The notes under the pieces were generated by a model that worked only from the letters and a program-made list of their open reading frames with translations, did not search any database and had not been told where the DNA came from. Shown in pieces: positions 21,691-30,886 of a DNA stretch of 64,000 nt. This stretch comes from Adineta vaga (Eukaryota > Rotifera). The stretch's first letter is position 1; each line of letters begins with the position of its first letter. Location of the stretch: positions 16,740,001-16,804,000 of the forward strand of contig CP075492.1 of the NCBI GenBank assembly GCA_021613535.1, in the 5' to 3' direction. The position numbers and the translations under genes are program-made.

Positions 21691-22047
21691 CTATGCCTGT
21701 GTTACACTTTTCGCTTCACATGCGACAATTTTAACTTTATCGACACGAGGTATTTGTGGAGTTGGAGCTGCTGTATTATGTTGACCTTGATTACTTTCTT
21801 TAACAAGAAAATCTTTTAATTCAAATGTCCAAACATTGTCACAAAAACGATATGTGCTTAGTTTTGCCGAAAAATGAATTTTTTTATTAATTCGTTTATC
21901 AACGGCTAAATTAATTGCACGGTCAAATTCACTTAAAACTATACCAGCTGCTTTTTCAGTCAATTGACCTGATGAAATCATTTGATCAAGTATTTCTTGT
22001 AATGTCGTACCTAATGTTGTTTTACGGTAAAGTTGATAGTTGGCCAT
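21691..22047 (-). CDS. GTF2A2: Transcription initiation factor IIA gamma (small) subunit
   Basis: 118 residues starting MANYQLYRKTTLGTTLQEIL, the strongly conserved TFIIA gamma start; an upstream in-frame Met (22083) is judged to be 5' UTR. The N-terminal four-helix part is followed by NLAV..RINKKIHFSAKL and the diagnostic TYRFCDNVWTFELKDF and VDKVKIVAC beta-barrel strands. TFIIA gamma pairs with the alpha/beta chains to bind TBP and stabilise it on the TATA element in the nucleus. Length is close to the usual 105-115 residues. An unusual feature is a Gln/Pro-rich insertion (KESNQGQHNTAAPTPQIPR) between the last two strands, where other animals have a shorter loop. Single exon here. Confidence 0.93.
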   Translation of the reverse strand: MANYQLYRKTTLGTTLQEILDQMISSGQLTEKAAGIVLSEFDRAINLAVDKRINKKIHFSAKLSTYRFCDNVWTFELKDFLVKESNQGQHNTAAPTPQIPRVDKVKIVACEAKSVTQA

Positions 22048-23702
22048 TCTTTTGGTAATTTGTAATAAGTAAATTTTCTCCACACCCTCGAGAGCACGAC
22101 ATCTACTGTGTCTTTACACTTTCCATATACAACCAATTCAAGTATCACATCAACAACTATCGAAAACTACTAGATCCCTCGATGTCGCATATAATTTCTG
22201 TTAAACTTAACCTTTGAATGTGTACAGTTCATATCTACGATATGTTACTCATTACATAAATCAAATCAATCCGCATCCTTCTCTCGTTAATCATCGAACT
22301 TATTTTGGTTAATTAATACATACAAGTGATAAAATCATCAAAAGAATTCTAACAAAAAGAAGAGGAAAACTATCAGTTTCGATTATTAATCAGATTGGAT
22401 CTACGCTAATTTGGTACAGATATTGATATTTTTCAATTAATCAAGAAAAAAAGATTGTTTGTCGAGTTATCGATGTTTCTATCGATTATAGTATCAGTTT
22501 AGAGTGATGATGGCATATCAAATGTTACGATATTCTCATGCTTATTAATTTCCGAAGTTGTCAAACTCAATCTTTTAGTATAGGACAATATTTTATTGAG
22601 GGAAAAGTCTAATAATTTATAAAAGGGTAACAGTTGATTGTTGATGATTAAAGAAAATAAGGAGATTTAAGGGTGATCATAAACTAGATCATCCAATAGT
22701 CGAATGACTCTTTTTCTTTTCGTTCTTTGAACATGATATACGTAAAGATCTCTCCCGATCAAATAAATGTTGCGATGACGATGACATGCGGACTGGTGAT
22801 AATACTAGTCTGCCATAGAGCAACATTTTTCTATAAATCAAAAGTAAAGAAAGAACAATACTGTAGTCTAATCATGTCTGTTTCATTTTTTATATTGACA
22901 GTAATTCATTCACACATGGTATTTACAAAAAAACACAAAGAATAGGGAAGAAAATCGTGCACTTCACTATCGCGATTAGGCCACGTGATGTTTTTCTTCA
23001 TTCTTGTGAAATATTCATCGTCGATGACTCATACTGAATAATGTGGAAATTTTCGAAAAAGAATAGCTGATTCTCTTTCTCTCTCTTGTATAAAAAAAAT
23101 GTAACATGTACTATGGCATGGTGAAGAAAACTGATCGCTAATCCTATCTCGATTGTCTTGAAGATAAATATGGTACAAATATAAACGAATCTAAAGAATA
23201 AAACCGATATCTATGTTATTTCACGTTCGATCGACCAGTAAGTAACGTATATACTCGATACATATTACTGTTTACTTCAATGGAATCCAATATATTTCAT
23301 CTATTCTTGTGTTGATCGATTTTTAGCTCTTCGTCATATATATATACAAAAACAAATATTGCCAAATAGGCACATATGTGACTATAAATAAGGTATGTCT
23401 TTACTGAAAAAGACTATCTGACATCGTTTGAATAGATAGCTGATAAACACATAATTTGTGTCATTAAAAGGAAATTGTATAAAAATAATGTTAATGTATG
23501 TTTTTTCACAACTGGTCTATTAATTTTGTTTCAAAAGGTTGCCTGTGGATAACGAACTTTAGAATATGCAAATCTTTACTATGTTTCTCTCCATACATTT
23601 CTTCATTGTTTAGAATATTTATTTTCTATAAATCATATAAATTTTTCAAATTTTGTTGTAATTATGAAATAAGAAAGAATTTTCATCTCGTTTTTATGCA
23701 AA

Positions 23703-23753
23703 AATAAATGCGGAAACCTCGGATTTAAATCCGAATGTTATGTGTACTTCAAC
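23703..23753. repeat. Short dispersed motif, copy B
   Basis: Same strand as copy A at 15601-15649. Palindrome CGGATTTAAATCCG followed by GTTATGTGTACTTCAA. Confidence 0.5.
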
Positions 23754-23865
23754 AAGTGACAAAAGATATTCATTTTGTATATTTATTATTATTATTTAAG
23801 CTAAGTAAGAAACGAGTTCCATGACAGTTCCGCGCCGACATTACTGCGCACGACACTACCATCTT

Positions 23866-23914
23866 GAGGGTGTGGGTGTGGATCTTTTCTCTTTCACTCT
23901 CAACTATACCCACA
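23866..23914. repeat. Telomere-like hairpin 10
   Basis: GAGGGTGTGGGTGTGGATC, pyrimidine-rich loop, TATACCCACA. The right arm is short. Confidence 0.7.
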
Positions 23915-24186
23915 AATACTCGAATACTTCAGCTAGTTATAAGTAATTCGATGACAGTTAGATAGAAGTCTGAGATTGATAAAAAAAATACAGCTTTTAT
24001 GCAACTGCTGGACTTCTGGCGCACGGAAGTATACTGTTTCACTCTTGGCTAACGTTTAATGTGTTTGTCGCAAAACAAGAATGTGTTTAAGACATATCAT
24101 GTTGTTATGACACATTATCATCTTTATTCGCCAAGAAAAAAGAACTGTGATAAATGAGAGTGTCATGACCAAACGTAAAATATGTT

Positions 24187-24928
24187 CTAGGGTTTGATCC
24201 AGGTGACTGCATCGAGTTCATACGTCCCCGTTCGTTGACCTCTGCATCTATCTTCACACCAACTGATCGTGCCAATTTTCCAAGCTTTACCACTGTGAGT
24301 ATCACAGTCTTGGGTGATACATTGCATGTTTTTAGATTTTCTCTTGTTGTAATGAACTTTCTGACCATGACAAAGCTTGTTACCGCCCTGTGTTACGTAG
24401 CCCAGTTTATTCGCAATGCTTGTGGCTTGAGGCGATGTTAATGCACCATCTTAAATGAAATGAACAATATTGTTTCATACAATACAATGCTGTATCGTAT
24501 CTTATTATAGTATCCATACCGCACCCATACCCTTCCTTATTGAGATCTGATTCTATCCACAGATAAGAGTGTGTATCTAAAATCTAAATTTCTGAAGGAA
24601 ACTGATAGGCAAAGAGTTCAATATGAGTTCTGGATAAAAAAAAACTATTGCAACACTCGTCTCATACATCTATGGATGCCTTCTCTTTTAATTTTTTAGT
24701 TAAGACCTAAACGTTCTAGAAGAAAGGCTCACTTATACGAAGAACAAAAAGACTTTAGTTTCTTCGATGGATATGAGTTGGTCAAGCAGTTGCTAATCAG
24801 GTAAATGAACAGCTTTCTCTCGTGACAACATTGGCTAGTTCTAAATTCTTATACGTACCACAAGCACTTTCACATCGCATGCATAGGAACACAACCAGGA
24901 GGGCAATGATAATACTTCGATGCAGCAT
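24187..24928 (-). CDS. Small secreted Cys-rich protein resembling a bacterial Ntox21-type toxin domain
   Basis: Two exons: 24928..24859 and 24449..24187, phase-1 intron with GTACGT donor and TTTAAG acceptor; 110 residues. Exon 1 is a signal peptide (RSIIIALLVVFLCMRCESA). Exon 2 has the pattern ATSIANKLGY ... CHGQKV ... THSGKAWKIGT ... RTGTYELD, which matches my recollection of the layout of Novel toxin 21, a C-terminal domain of bacterial polymorphic toxins: helix with LGY, HGQ, a [HN]-S/N-G-x-[AV]-W-K block and a terminal GTY-D. The mature chain has six Cys, suited to three disulfides in the secretory pathway, an addition I would not expect in bacteria. If correct, it is a bacterial toxin domain adopted as a secreted animal protein. 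Catalytic competence is unknown; the gene is intact. Confidence 0.6.
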
Positions 24929-25723
24929 AATAACAGCGGTAATCAATCAGTGATAAAAATATTGGCTAACGCGTTTAATATCGTAATAAAGTGAAAGTAA
25001 CGAGAAATAGAACCTTTTATAAATTTCGCACGTAACCTTGAAATCGATATTACTCTACAAGTATGTGCATGAGAGATTAGTCTGTTTAAGACAATGAAAT
25101 TTACCGATCTACCTGCGCCGAAAACGATTTTTGTGGTTCGCCGATACTGGCAAGCTACGTTATCGGTGAAAATAGACTAAGTCTGCACGACGTATGAAAA
25201 GTGGTAGTTAATCTCTTTGTTTTTACTCTCTTTCAAGGTCAATGACACAAAAAAAGTTGAAAGTGATATTATTCCATCGTTTCAGAAGAACGTGAGCTTA
25301 GGTAAACATGATAGTTTTGTGTCTACTTTTCCTCTAAAATTTTCTTATTAATATTCATACCTAATAATATTTATCTTATCATCTTATCGGGTGAATGGAT
25401 AGGTATGGGTGTGTTTCATTTAAATATATCAAAGAAGTTTGGTCCATTTATACAAGTAATTCAATCTGGTAAGGAATTTAAATATTCTGTTTAAATTGCA
25501 CACTGAGAGAAGTATTTATAGACAAACAAACAAGCGCCAACAACAATTAAATATTATGAATCCTTGTGAAGCGGCGAAGACAAAGAGAATAAATATTGTT
25601 AATTCTTCTATTTACACATTTTTCGTAATTTGTTTATGTATTAACATTCGAATCAGACGAATATCTCTATTCTAATTTCCGACAGGATCTTTGTAATTCA
25701 TCAGATTAGAAAAATATATAACT
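24929..25723. other. Intergenic with duplicated segment copy B
   Basis: No gene seen. Copy B of the duplicated segment occupies 25160-25434. Confidence 0.5.
25160..25434. repeat. Duplicated segment, copy B (about 275 bp)
   Basis: Near-identical direct copy of 20938-21278, 4.2 kb away, with an internal deletion of about 65 bp at an AATATT microhomology. Only scattered substitutions separate the copies, so the event is young. Confidence 0.92.
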
Positions 25724-27283
25724 TTAGTATAATAGCCAAAAACTCGCAGGTAATAGATTGCGCATAGATTTAAAGTGAGATTCTGCTACAAACCATTCAA
25801 TTTTATGCTGATCAATTTTTTCATAATTTTCAGGCTTAGTAAGTTGAATTTCACTTGATCTAAGCTTTCTAAATGCGCTCTCGGAAGCGCGATGGTGATT
25901 GTTTTGACCATTATTGTTCTTATAGTTAGATATATCAAATTGTAGCAGTTCGTCGCTTTTACTGGCAAAGAAAATAAAGTTGACAAGTGCGTCAGTTTTA
26001 ACTGAATTGATACCGCCTTCACAAAAACATTTTATTTGTTTGAAAATACTTTGAAGTTGTTGAATAACACTATGTAAAACTTCCATTTGAACCGTAGAAA
26101 CCATGTTAAGTACTAAAATACCATTATTAGATAGTATCCTAAAACAGTTGGATATCAACTCTTGCATATAATTATTACGCATGAGTGAACCACTGAACAC
26201 ATCGTGCACAATTAAGTCAAATGTATTATTGTCTTGGATTATAATAAACTCCAGACCATCTGCATTAATAAGTGAGGCATTTTGACTTAAACCAAAGTAT
26301 TTAGAGGCAAAATTAAACACATCGGCATTATTATCTACAACAATTACTTGATCAAATTTGCAGCGATTTATGAGCGCATCAACGACGATGCCAACTCCAC
26401 AGCCAATAACTAAACTATGCTTTTCACTTGATTTCGGACTAGATGTCATCCAAGGCACATGGCATGCCAACTCATACCAGTAAAAAGTCTCAAACACCGA
26501 TTCAAATCCTTCATTAAAGACACCACCAACAATGCTATGATCTATACGCATAATTTTTACATCCAGTTCATGATCATTAACTATAGTAACCAAACTTGTA
26601 GACAATGATGAATCGACAAGCTCAAAGCTGGAGAACTTTGTAATAAATTGACGTTTTAAGTCTGGATAGAAAGTACTAATCAATAAAACCAAGCAAAGAG
26701 TAACAGATTGGAATTTCGAATTGAACTTTGAGCGTAAATAGCAGATTTGAATTAAAGAAATTGTGGAAATAATTGAGCGTGTATAAGCTAGTATAATTCG
26801 ACACATTAGTAGAAGTTGATTACCATGGAAAAATCCAAGCCAAGTACACGTAACCACACAAATAATAAATGAATATATCATAACACGTACATGCATAGAT
26901 TTTGCGAATTTTGAGAGACCACAAACTATCAGACCAAAGCATAATCCTACTGGTACAGAAACAACAAAAGTCAGACATAGAGAAGCAGAAATCCAGATCT
27001 CAATAAAAGAAGGAGACAGTAAAGCACAGATATCAATCAGTATAGTACGCAATACAGTCAACGTAAGTATTAACGTGAAAAGTGAAACAGAACTTGCAGA
27101 AAATACACAAGTTAATGTAATCAAGCCAATACTTGCAACTAAAAAGGGAAAGTTAAGAATATTTGAGAAGAAACTGCCAAACATTATGGTCACACTTATC
27201 CGACCATTCAATATACAGTCAATAACACACAAAAACCCGAAGAAAGTCTGAAAAAGGGATTTTACAATATTCAAAAGATCCAT
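25724..27283 (-). CDS. Integral-membrane spermidine/spermine-synthase-like protein
   Basis: Uninterrupted 519-residue frame. Residues 1-210 contain about six hydrophobic helices. Residues 245-420 form an aminopropyltransferase/SAM-binding Rossmann domain: MRIDHSIVGG and ETFYWYELACHVPW (substrate-side motif), LVIGCGVGIVVDALI (motif I, 291-305), VIVVDNNADV (acidic ribose-binding end of strand 2), NADGLEF, then DLIVHDVFSGS and RILSNNGILVLNM. This combination of membrane helices plus a polyamine-synthase domain is known in bacteria and fungi; cytosolic animal spermidine synthases lack the helices. Absence of introns in 1.56 kb fits horizontal acquisition. The catalytic Asp of true spermidine synthases lies near HDVFSGS, but substrate specificity cannot be read from sequence. 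Confidence 0.75.
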   Translation of the reverse strand: MDLLNIVKSLFQTFFGFLCVIDCILNGRISVTIMFGSFFSNILNFPFLVASIGLITLTCVFSASSVSLFTLILTLTVLRTILIDICALLSPSFIEIWISASLCLTFVVSVPVGLCFGLIVCGLSKFAKSMHVRVMIYSFIICVVTCTWLGFFHGNQLLLMCRIILAYTRSIISTISLIQICYLRSKFNSKFQSVTLCLVLLISTFYPDLKRQFITKFSSFELVDSSLSTSLVTIVNDHELDVKIMRIDHSIVGGVFNEGFESVFETFYWYELACHVPWMTSSPKSSEKHSLVIGCGVGIVVDALINRCKFDQVIVVDNNADVFNFASKYFGLSQNASLINADGLEFIIIQDNNTFDLIVHDVFSGSLMRNNYMQELISNCFRILSNNGILVLNMVSTVQMEVLHSVIQQLQSIFKQIKCFCEGGINSVKTDALVNFIFFASKSDELLQFDISNYKNNNGQNNHHRASESAFRKLRSSEIQLTKPENYEKIDQHKIEWFVAESHFKSMRNLLPASFWLLY

Positions 27284-28013
27284 AATTAATGTTAGAACAA
27301 ATTGAATATAAAATTAAAATCACCAGAACTTTATAACGATTACTATATTGAATATGTTATTGTTGTATGTCCAATCTTGCTGGAACGAATATCATCAAGT
27401 CAGAAATAATCTGTAAAGTGTCGAAAAATCAGCACCAAGCAGTTTCGTTTTTCTTTCACATTTTTAGTATTGGGGCAAAGGGATCCTTTTTATTAAGTTA
27501 GATAAAAACAACTATACTCACTAATATATATTCATGTGACAATATGCAGGTGCGCTTTAATTTTTTAAAATCTTGTTCTGTTATGCTTTACTCTATCAGA
27601 ACTTACACATGTAAAAGTAATCCAAAGTGGTAATCAAGGTTCTCTCAGAGTGTGTGTAGGTCTGATTCATCTTACGATGACTAATCTTTCGTAAGTTGTT
27701 CATTGTTGATTGGGTGGAGAAGAGGGTCATTCTCATGCAGTCACTAATTGAAAGGAATCAGTATTTAAGAGAGGATCTGCGAAACCACTATCCAGATGCC
27801 CATAACTCACACCTCTTGAAAATTTAGAAATTCAGATCTTTTGCTGGAATCTGATATTCTCAGCCTAAATTCAGTCGTTTTGAGGTGCGGTTGATACCAA
27901 ACGATAGAGAAAAAAATCCACTACAATACTAGCTCATAGATATGGACTCCTTACATTGCTAAAGGCTCTGCCACACAAAAAACTTTCTGTCTTTACAAAC
28001 AATTAGATGCATT
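27284..28013. other. Intergenic, no gene seen
   Basis: Divergent gap between the membrane synthase gene and the broken F-box gene. No feature recognised. Confidence 0.4.
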
Positions 28014-29270
28014 AAATTCAGTGATTTACCTGACGAAATCCTTATGATTATTTTCAAGAAGCTGAACAATCTTGATGTTCTTTATTCTTTACAAGGTGTC
28101 AATCAACGAATAAATAAATTTATTCAAGATCGAATTTTTACTAATCGTTTAACACTTGTCATATGGTTATCAGATCATTTTCTTGATCTAATTTTATAGG
28201 TTTATTTAGATCAAAATCTATCATCTTGTATGTTCGAAAAACAAATTAAAACACTTTTAATTACAATTGATAATAGCCGAGCAATGTTAGATACCGTTGT
28301 AAATATAGTTGATGATATTCTCACTGTTTTCATCAGTCTAAATGATTTAATATTATACGAATCATTCTATAAAAATCGTCTACGCTTATTTTTTCGCAAC
28401 CCACCATCACCAAAATTTCGTTCGTCAACTCTTCAAAAATTGAATATTAGATTACAATGTATGAACGATTGTCTTTATCTTCTCGATGGTCGATTTGATC
28501 AACTTCAAACACTTCACGTTGATTTGATTAATCTTTGTAATTCAAAAGGGATTCAAAATCATGTTAGTTAATCTTTGTCTTCTCAATTAACAAACTGAAT
28601 TTTGTTTTTTTTTAGAAAGACTTACCAAATCTAAAAGATTTTTTTTCTATCATCGAGCGTCGAAAGTGATACTTATAGTGAAACTATTCTTCCTCTTCTC
28701 GATCGAATGTTTAATCTCGAAGCACTGAGTTTGTATCTTGCAGTATGTGTTAATGAAAAATTTATTGATGGAAATCATTTGATGAATGATATTATCGATT
28801 ATATGCCATGGTTAAATCATTTTTCATTTTATATCCGATCAGTAATGCGCCTTCCAAATCAAATCAATTTACCATCGACAAAAGATATTCAAAGTACATT
28901 TGTTAACTTTTCTAATCATACAATTATCTCGTATGTTGATTACTTTCAAAAAGCAGAGCAAGGTCAATGTCATATTTATTCATATCCATCTTTTACCCCA
29001 TATTATAATTTAATCTCAAATAATTTTCCAGATGGATTATTTAAACACGTTCGTGCAATATCCTTATATGATGAACATCCTTTTGAACATGAATTTTTTC
29101 TTTCAATCAGCTATGAATCATTAAAATATGTTACACATAATTTTACAAGAGATGATACTCGTATTAATTGTGCTAAAATAAATGAATTAGAATTATTTCC
29201 TGCATCACAATGTACAAATGTTTCAGGAGATTATTTTCCGAATGCAAATTTATGTTTCTTAGAACAATAA
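28014..29270 (+). pseudogene. Bdelloid F-box/LRR-like gene, interrupted
   Basis: FSDLPDEILMIIFKKLNNLD at 28017 begins an F-box that continues LYSLQGVNQRINKFIQD and IFTNRLTLV, standard for the large bdelloid F-box family. A TAG at 28197-28199 interrupts the frame, which then continues to NSKGIQNH. A 51-nt intron (GTTAGT to TTTTAG, ending 28615) leads to KDLPNLKDFF, where a one-base shift near a T8 run at 28639-28646 is needed to reach the long 3' frame DTYSETILPLLDRM...CFLEQ (to 29270). No start codon was found directly upstream, so a 5' exon may be missing. Two lesions suggest a young pseudogene. F-box proteins recruit substrates to SCF ubiquitin ligases. Confidence 0.7.
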
Positions 29271-30358
29271 CATATAGAAAAAGACAATTTCTTTGAAGAT
29301 GGGTGTGGGTGCGGATGTTGCCGTTAAAGGCAGAACGCATATTTACACAGTCACTCTCATGTATACCATATGTAGTTGAATTCTCAATCTATAATTAAAT
29401 TAAATTGAAGAAGAAAACGAGAAACAAGAAAATATTTTTTTTCTTTCTTGCATACGATCGTCGAGTGGCGACGTGCATCAGACTTTTTTTTTCTGATTGG
29501 TTACTCATATTTATCCACTGATGATATACGAAGAAAAACACAAAATACCAATCTTTTCTTGTTCTCCAGTCTCCACTGCATATATTATATAATGTTAAAC
29601 TATCAAAGAAACGAAAGAATCTACTGATTATTAGTCAAGTAATATTGAATCATGTTACTACTGTAGTGAAACATGTGAGATAAATTTTCAGATCTTATTT
29701 CTTTCATTTTTAGCACCTTCATTGTAGTTAGATATCTAAACAGTTTCCTATGTGTCTATCGTAAGAGTACGAAAACTGATTGGCATTATAGATATACATA
29801 GCGTCGCCATACAGAAGATAAAATAAACTAATCATTTTTTTTCAGCTTTTGAGGAAATAAATCACAGATTATATTGTATTGAATGAGAAAAGCATAGAAA
29901 AATACTTTCTTGTCTATTACCATCACAATGAACAGTTTTTGATTTGACGTTAACAAGCACATCTTTTTTGAGTATGATGAGACTTAAAATACTTGGATGA
30001 AAGTTTCCTAGAATAGAATCAGAAAACTAAGTTTGAATTTCGATAAAAGTTGCATCCGACTAATAATGTAGCGTCTTTTATAAGATTTTACATTTTACTA
30101 TTTTTTTTCAAGGATTCAAGATGCGATTGATTTCCTTCAGCCTCTGTTTTCAACCTCTGTCACATTTATTAGCATGCATCGCACATCATTTCCAACATTT
30201 TAAAAGGACCTGTTCAGTATAGCGATCACTTTCAATCGAGAATGGAAGAGAATAAGACGGATCGCTTTTTGATACTGTTTGAATTTTGAAAACAAAACTT
30301 ATTGTAATGCTAATATATTCTTCTTTAGATTTTTTATTCGTTTGACTGAATCGTGAAC
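29271..30358. other. Intergenic, one degenerate hairpin
   Basis: AT-rich, no coding signal. Contains the half-preserved hairpin at 29299. Confidence 0.4.
29299..29361. repeat. Telomere-like hairpin 12 (degenerate)
   Basis: A clear left arm GATGGGTGTGGGTGCGGAT is followed by a poorly matching C-poor right side. It starts 29 bp past the F-box stop. Confidence 0.5.
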
Positions 30359-30886
30359 ATGTTTATTCGTCACACATTATCATCCTCCCGTATTCGTATG
30401 AATAATTTTTCTCTATTATCGAATCTTCATTGGCCTTCACGTTTTTCATCGTCATCTACACGCAGCAATGGTTCAGTTACACATGGAAATCCATCTGATC
30501 CTCTCATCACTGTCTGGTGGGATAGTTCATGTCCTCTCTGCTTACGTGAGATGAGCTTAATGAAAAAATGGGCACCTCCTGAAACAATTGCTTTTGTCGA
30601 CATCGCTTCACCAACTTCAACGTGTCCCATCGATCGTCGAACAATGATGGCCAGATTTCATGTTCAAGAACGCGGTGGACAGATGGTTGATGGTGCAGAA
30701 GCATTCGCACTTCTGTGGAAACATATTCCACGAATGCAAAGACTCGGACTCTATTTAACTAACAGTCCGAAAGCATTAAATACCTGTGAGAAATTGTATT
30801 CGAATTTATTTTTGCCCTACCTTCGACCAGTATTTCAGAAGAGTCTAAAGTGGTTGGGAGTAGAAGGAAGAAAATATACATCTTGA
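30359..30886 (+). CDS. DCC-family (DUF393) thiol-disulfide oxidoreductase-like protein
   Basis: 175 residues from the ATG at 30359. The N-terminal 45 residues are rich in Arg, Ser and hydroxylated residues without acid groups (MFIRHTLSSSRIRMNNFSLL), a likely mitochondrial targeting sequence. ITVWWDSSCPLCLREMSLMK gives the family's strand plus CxxC (Cys58, Cys61), and the middle segment ARFHVQERGGQMVDGAEAFA with LLWKHIP is the other conserved block. DCC proteins are thioredoxin-like and widespread in bacteria; their substrates are not established. The gene has no introns. It probably functions in mitochondria as a redox protein. Confidence 0.85.
   Translation: MFIRHTLSSSRIRMNNFSLLSNLHWPSRFSSSSTRSNGSVTHGNPSDPLITVWWDSSCPLCLREMSLMKKWAPPETIAFVDIASPTSTCPIDRRTMMARFHVQERGGQMVDGAEAFALLWKHIPRMQRLGLYLTNSPKALNTCEKLYSNLFLPYLRPVFQKSLKWLGVEGRKYTS

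Larger units (their letters stand above)
22048..24186. other. Intergenic, one hairpin, no gene seen
   Basis: Over 2 kb of AT-rich sequence with only short frames. Holds the hairpin at 23866-23914 and copy B of a short dispersed motif (23703-23753). Confidence 0.45.

Noticed and set aside
22079-22092. CCACACCCTCGAG half-arm beside the TFIIA gamma gene
   Set aside because: Only one arm is present, with no G-rich partner nearby.
24515-24576. CATACCGCACCCATACCC followed by GAGTGTGTATC
   Set aside because: C-rich side comes first and the match is poor, so it does not fit the hairpin family.
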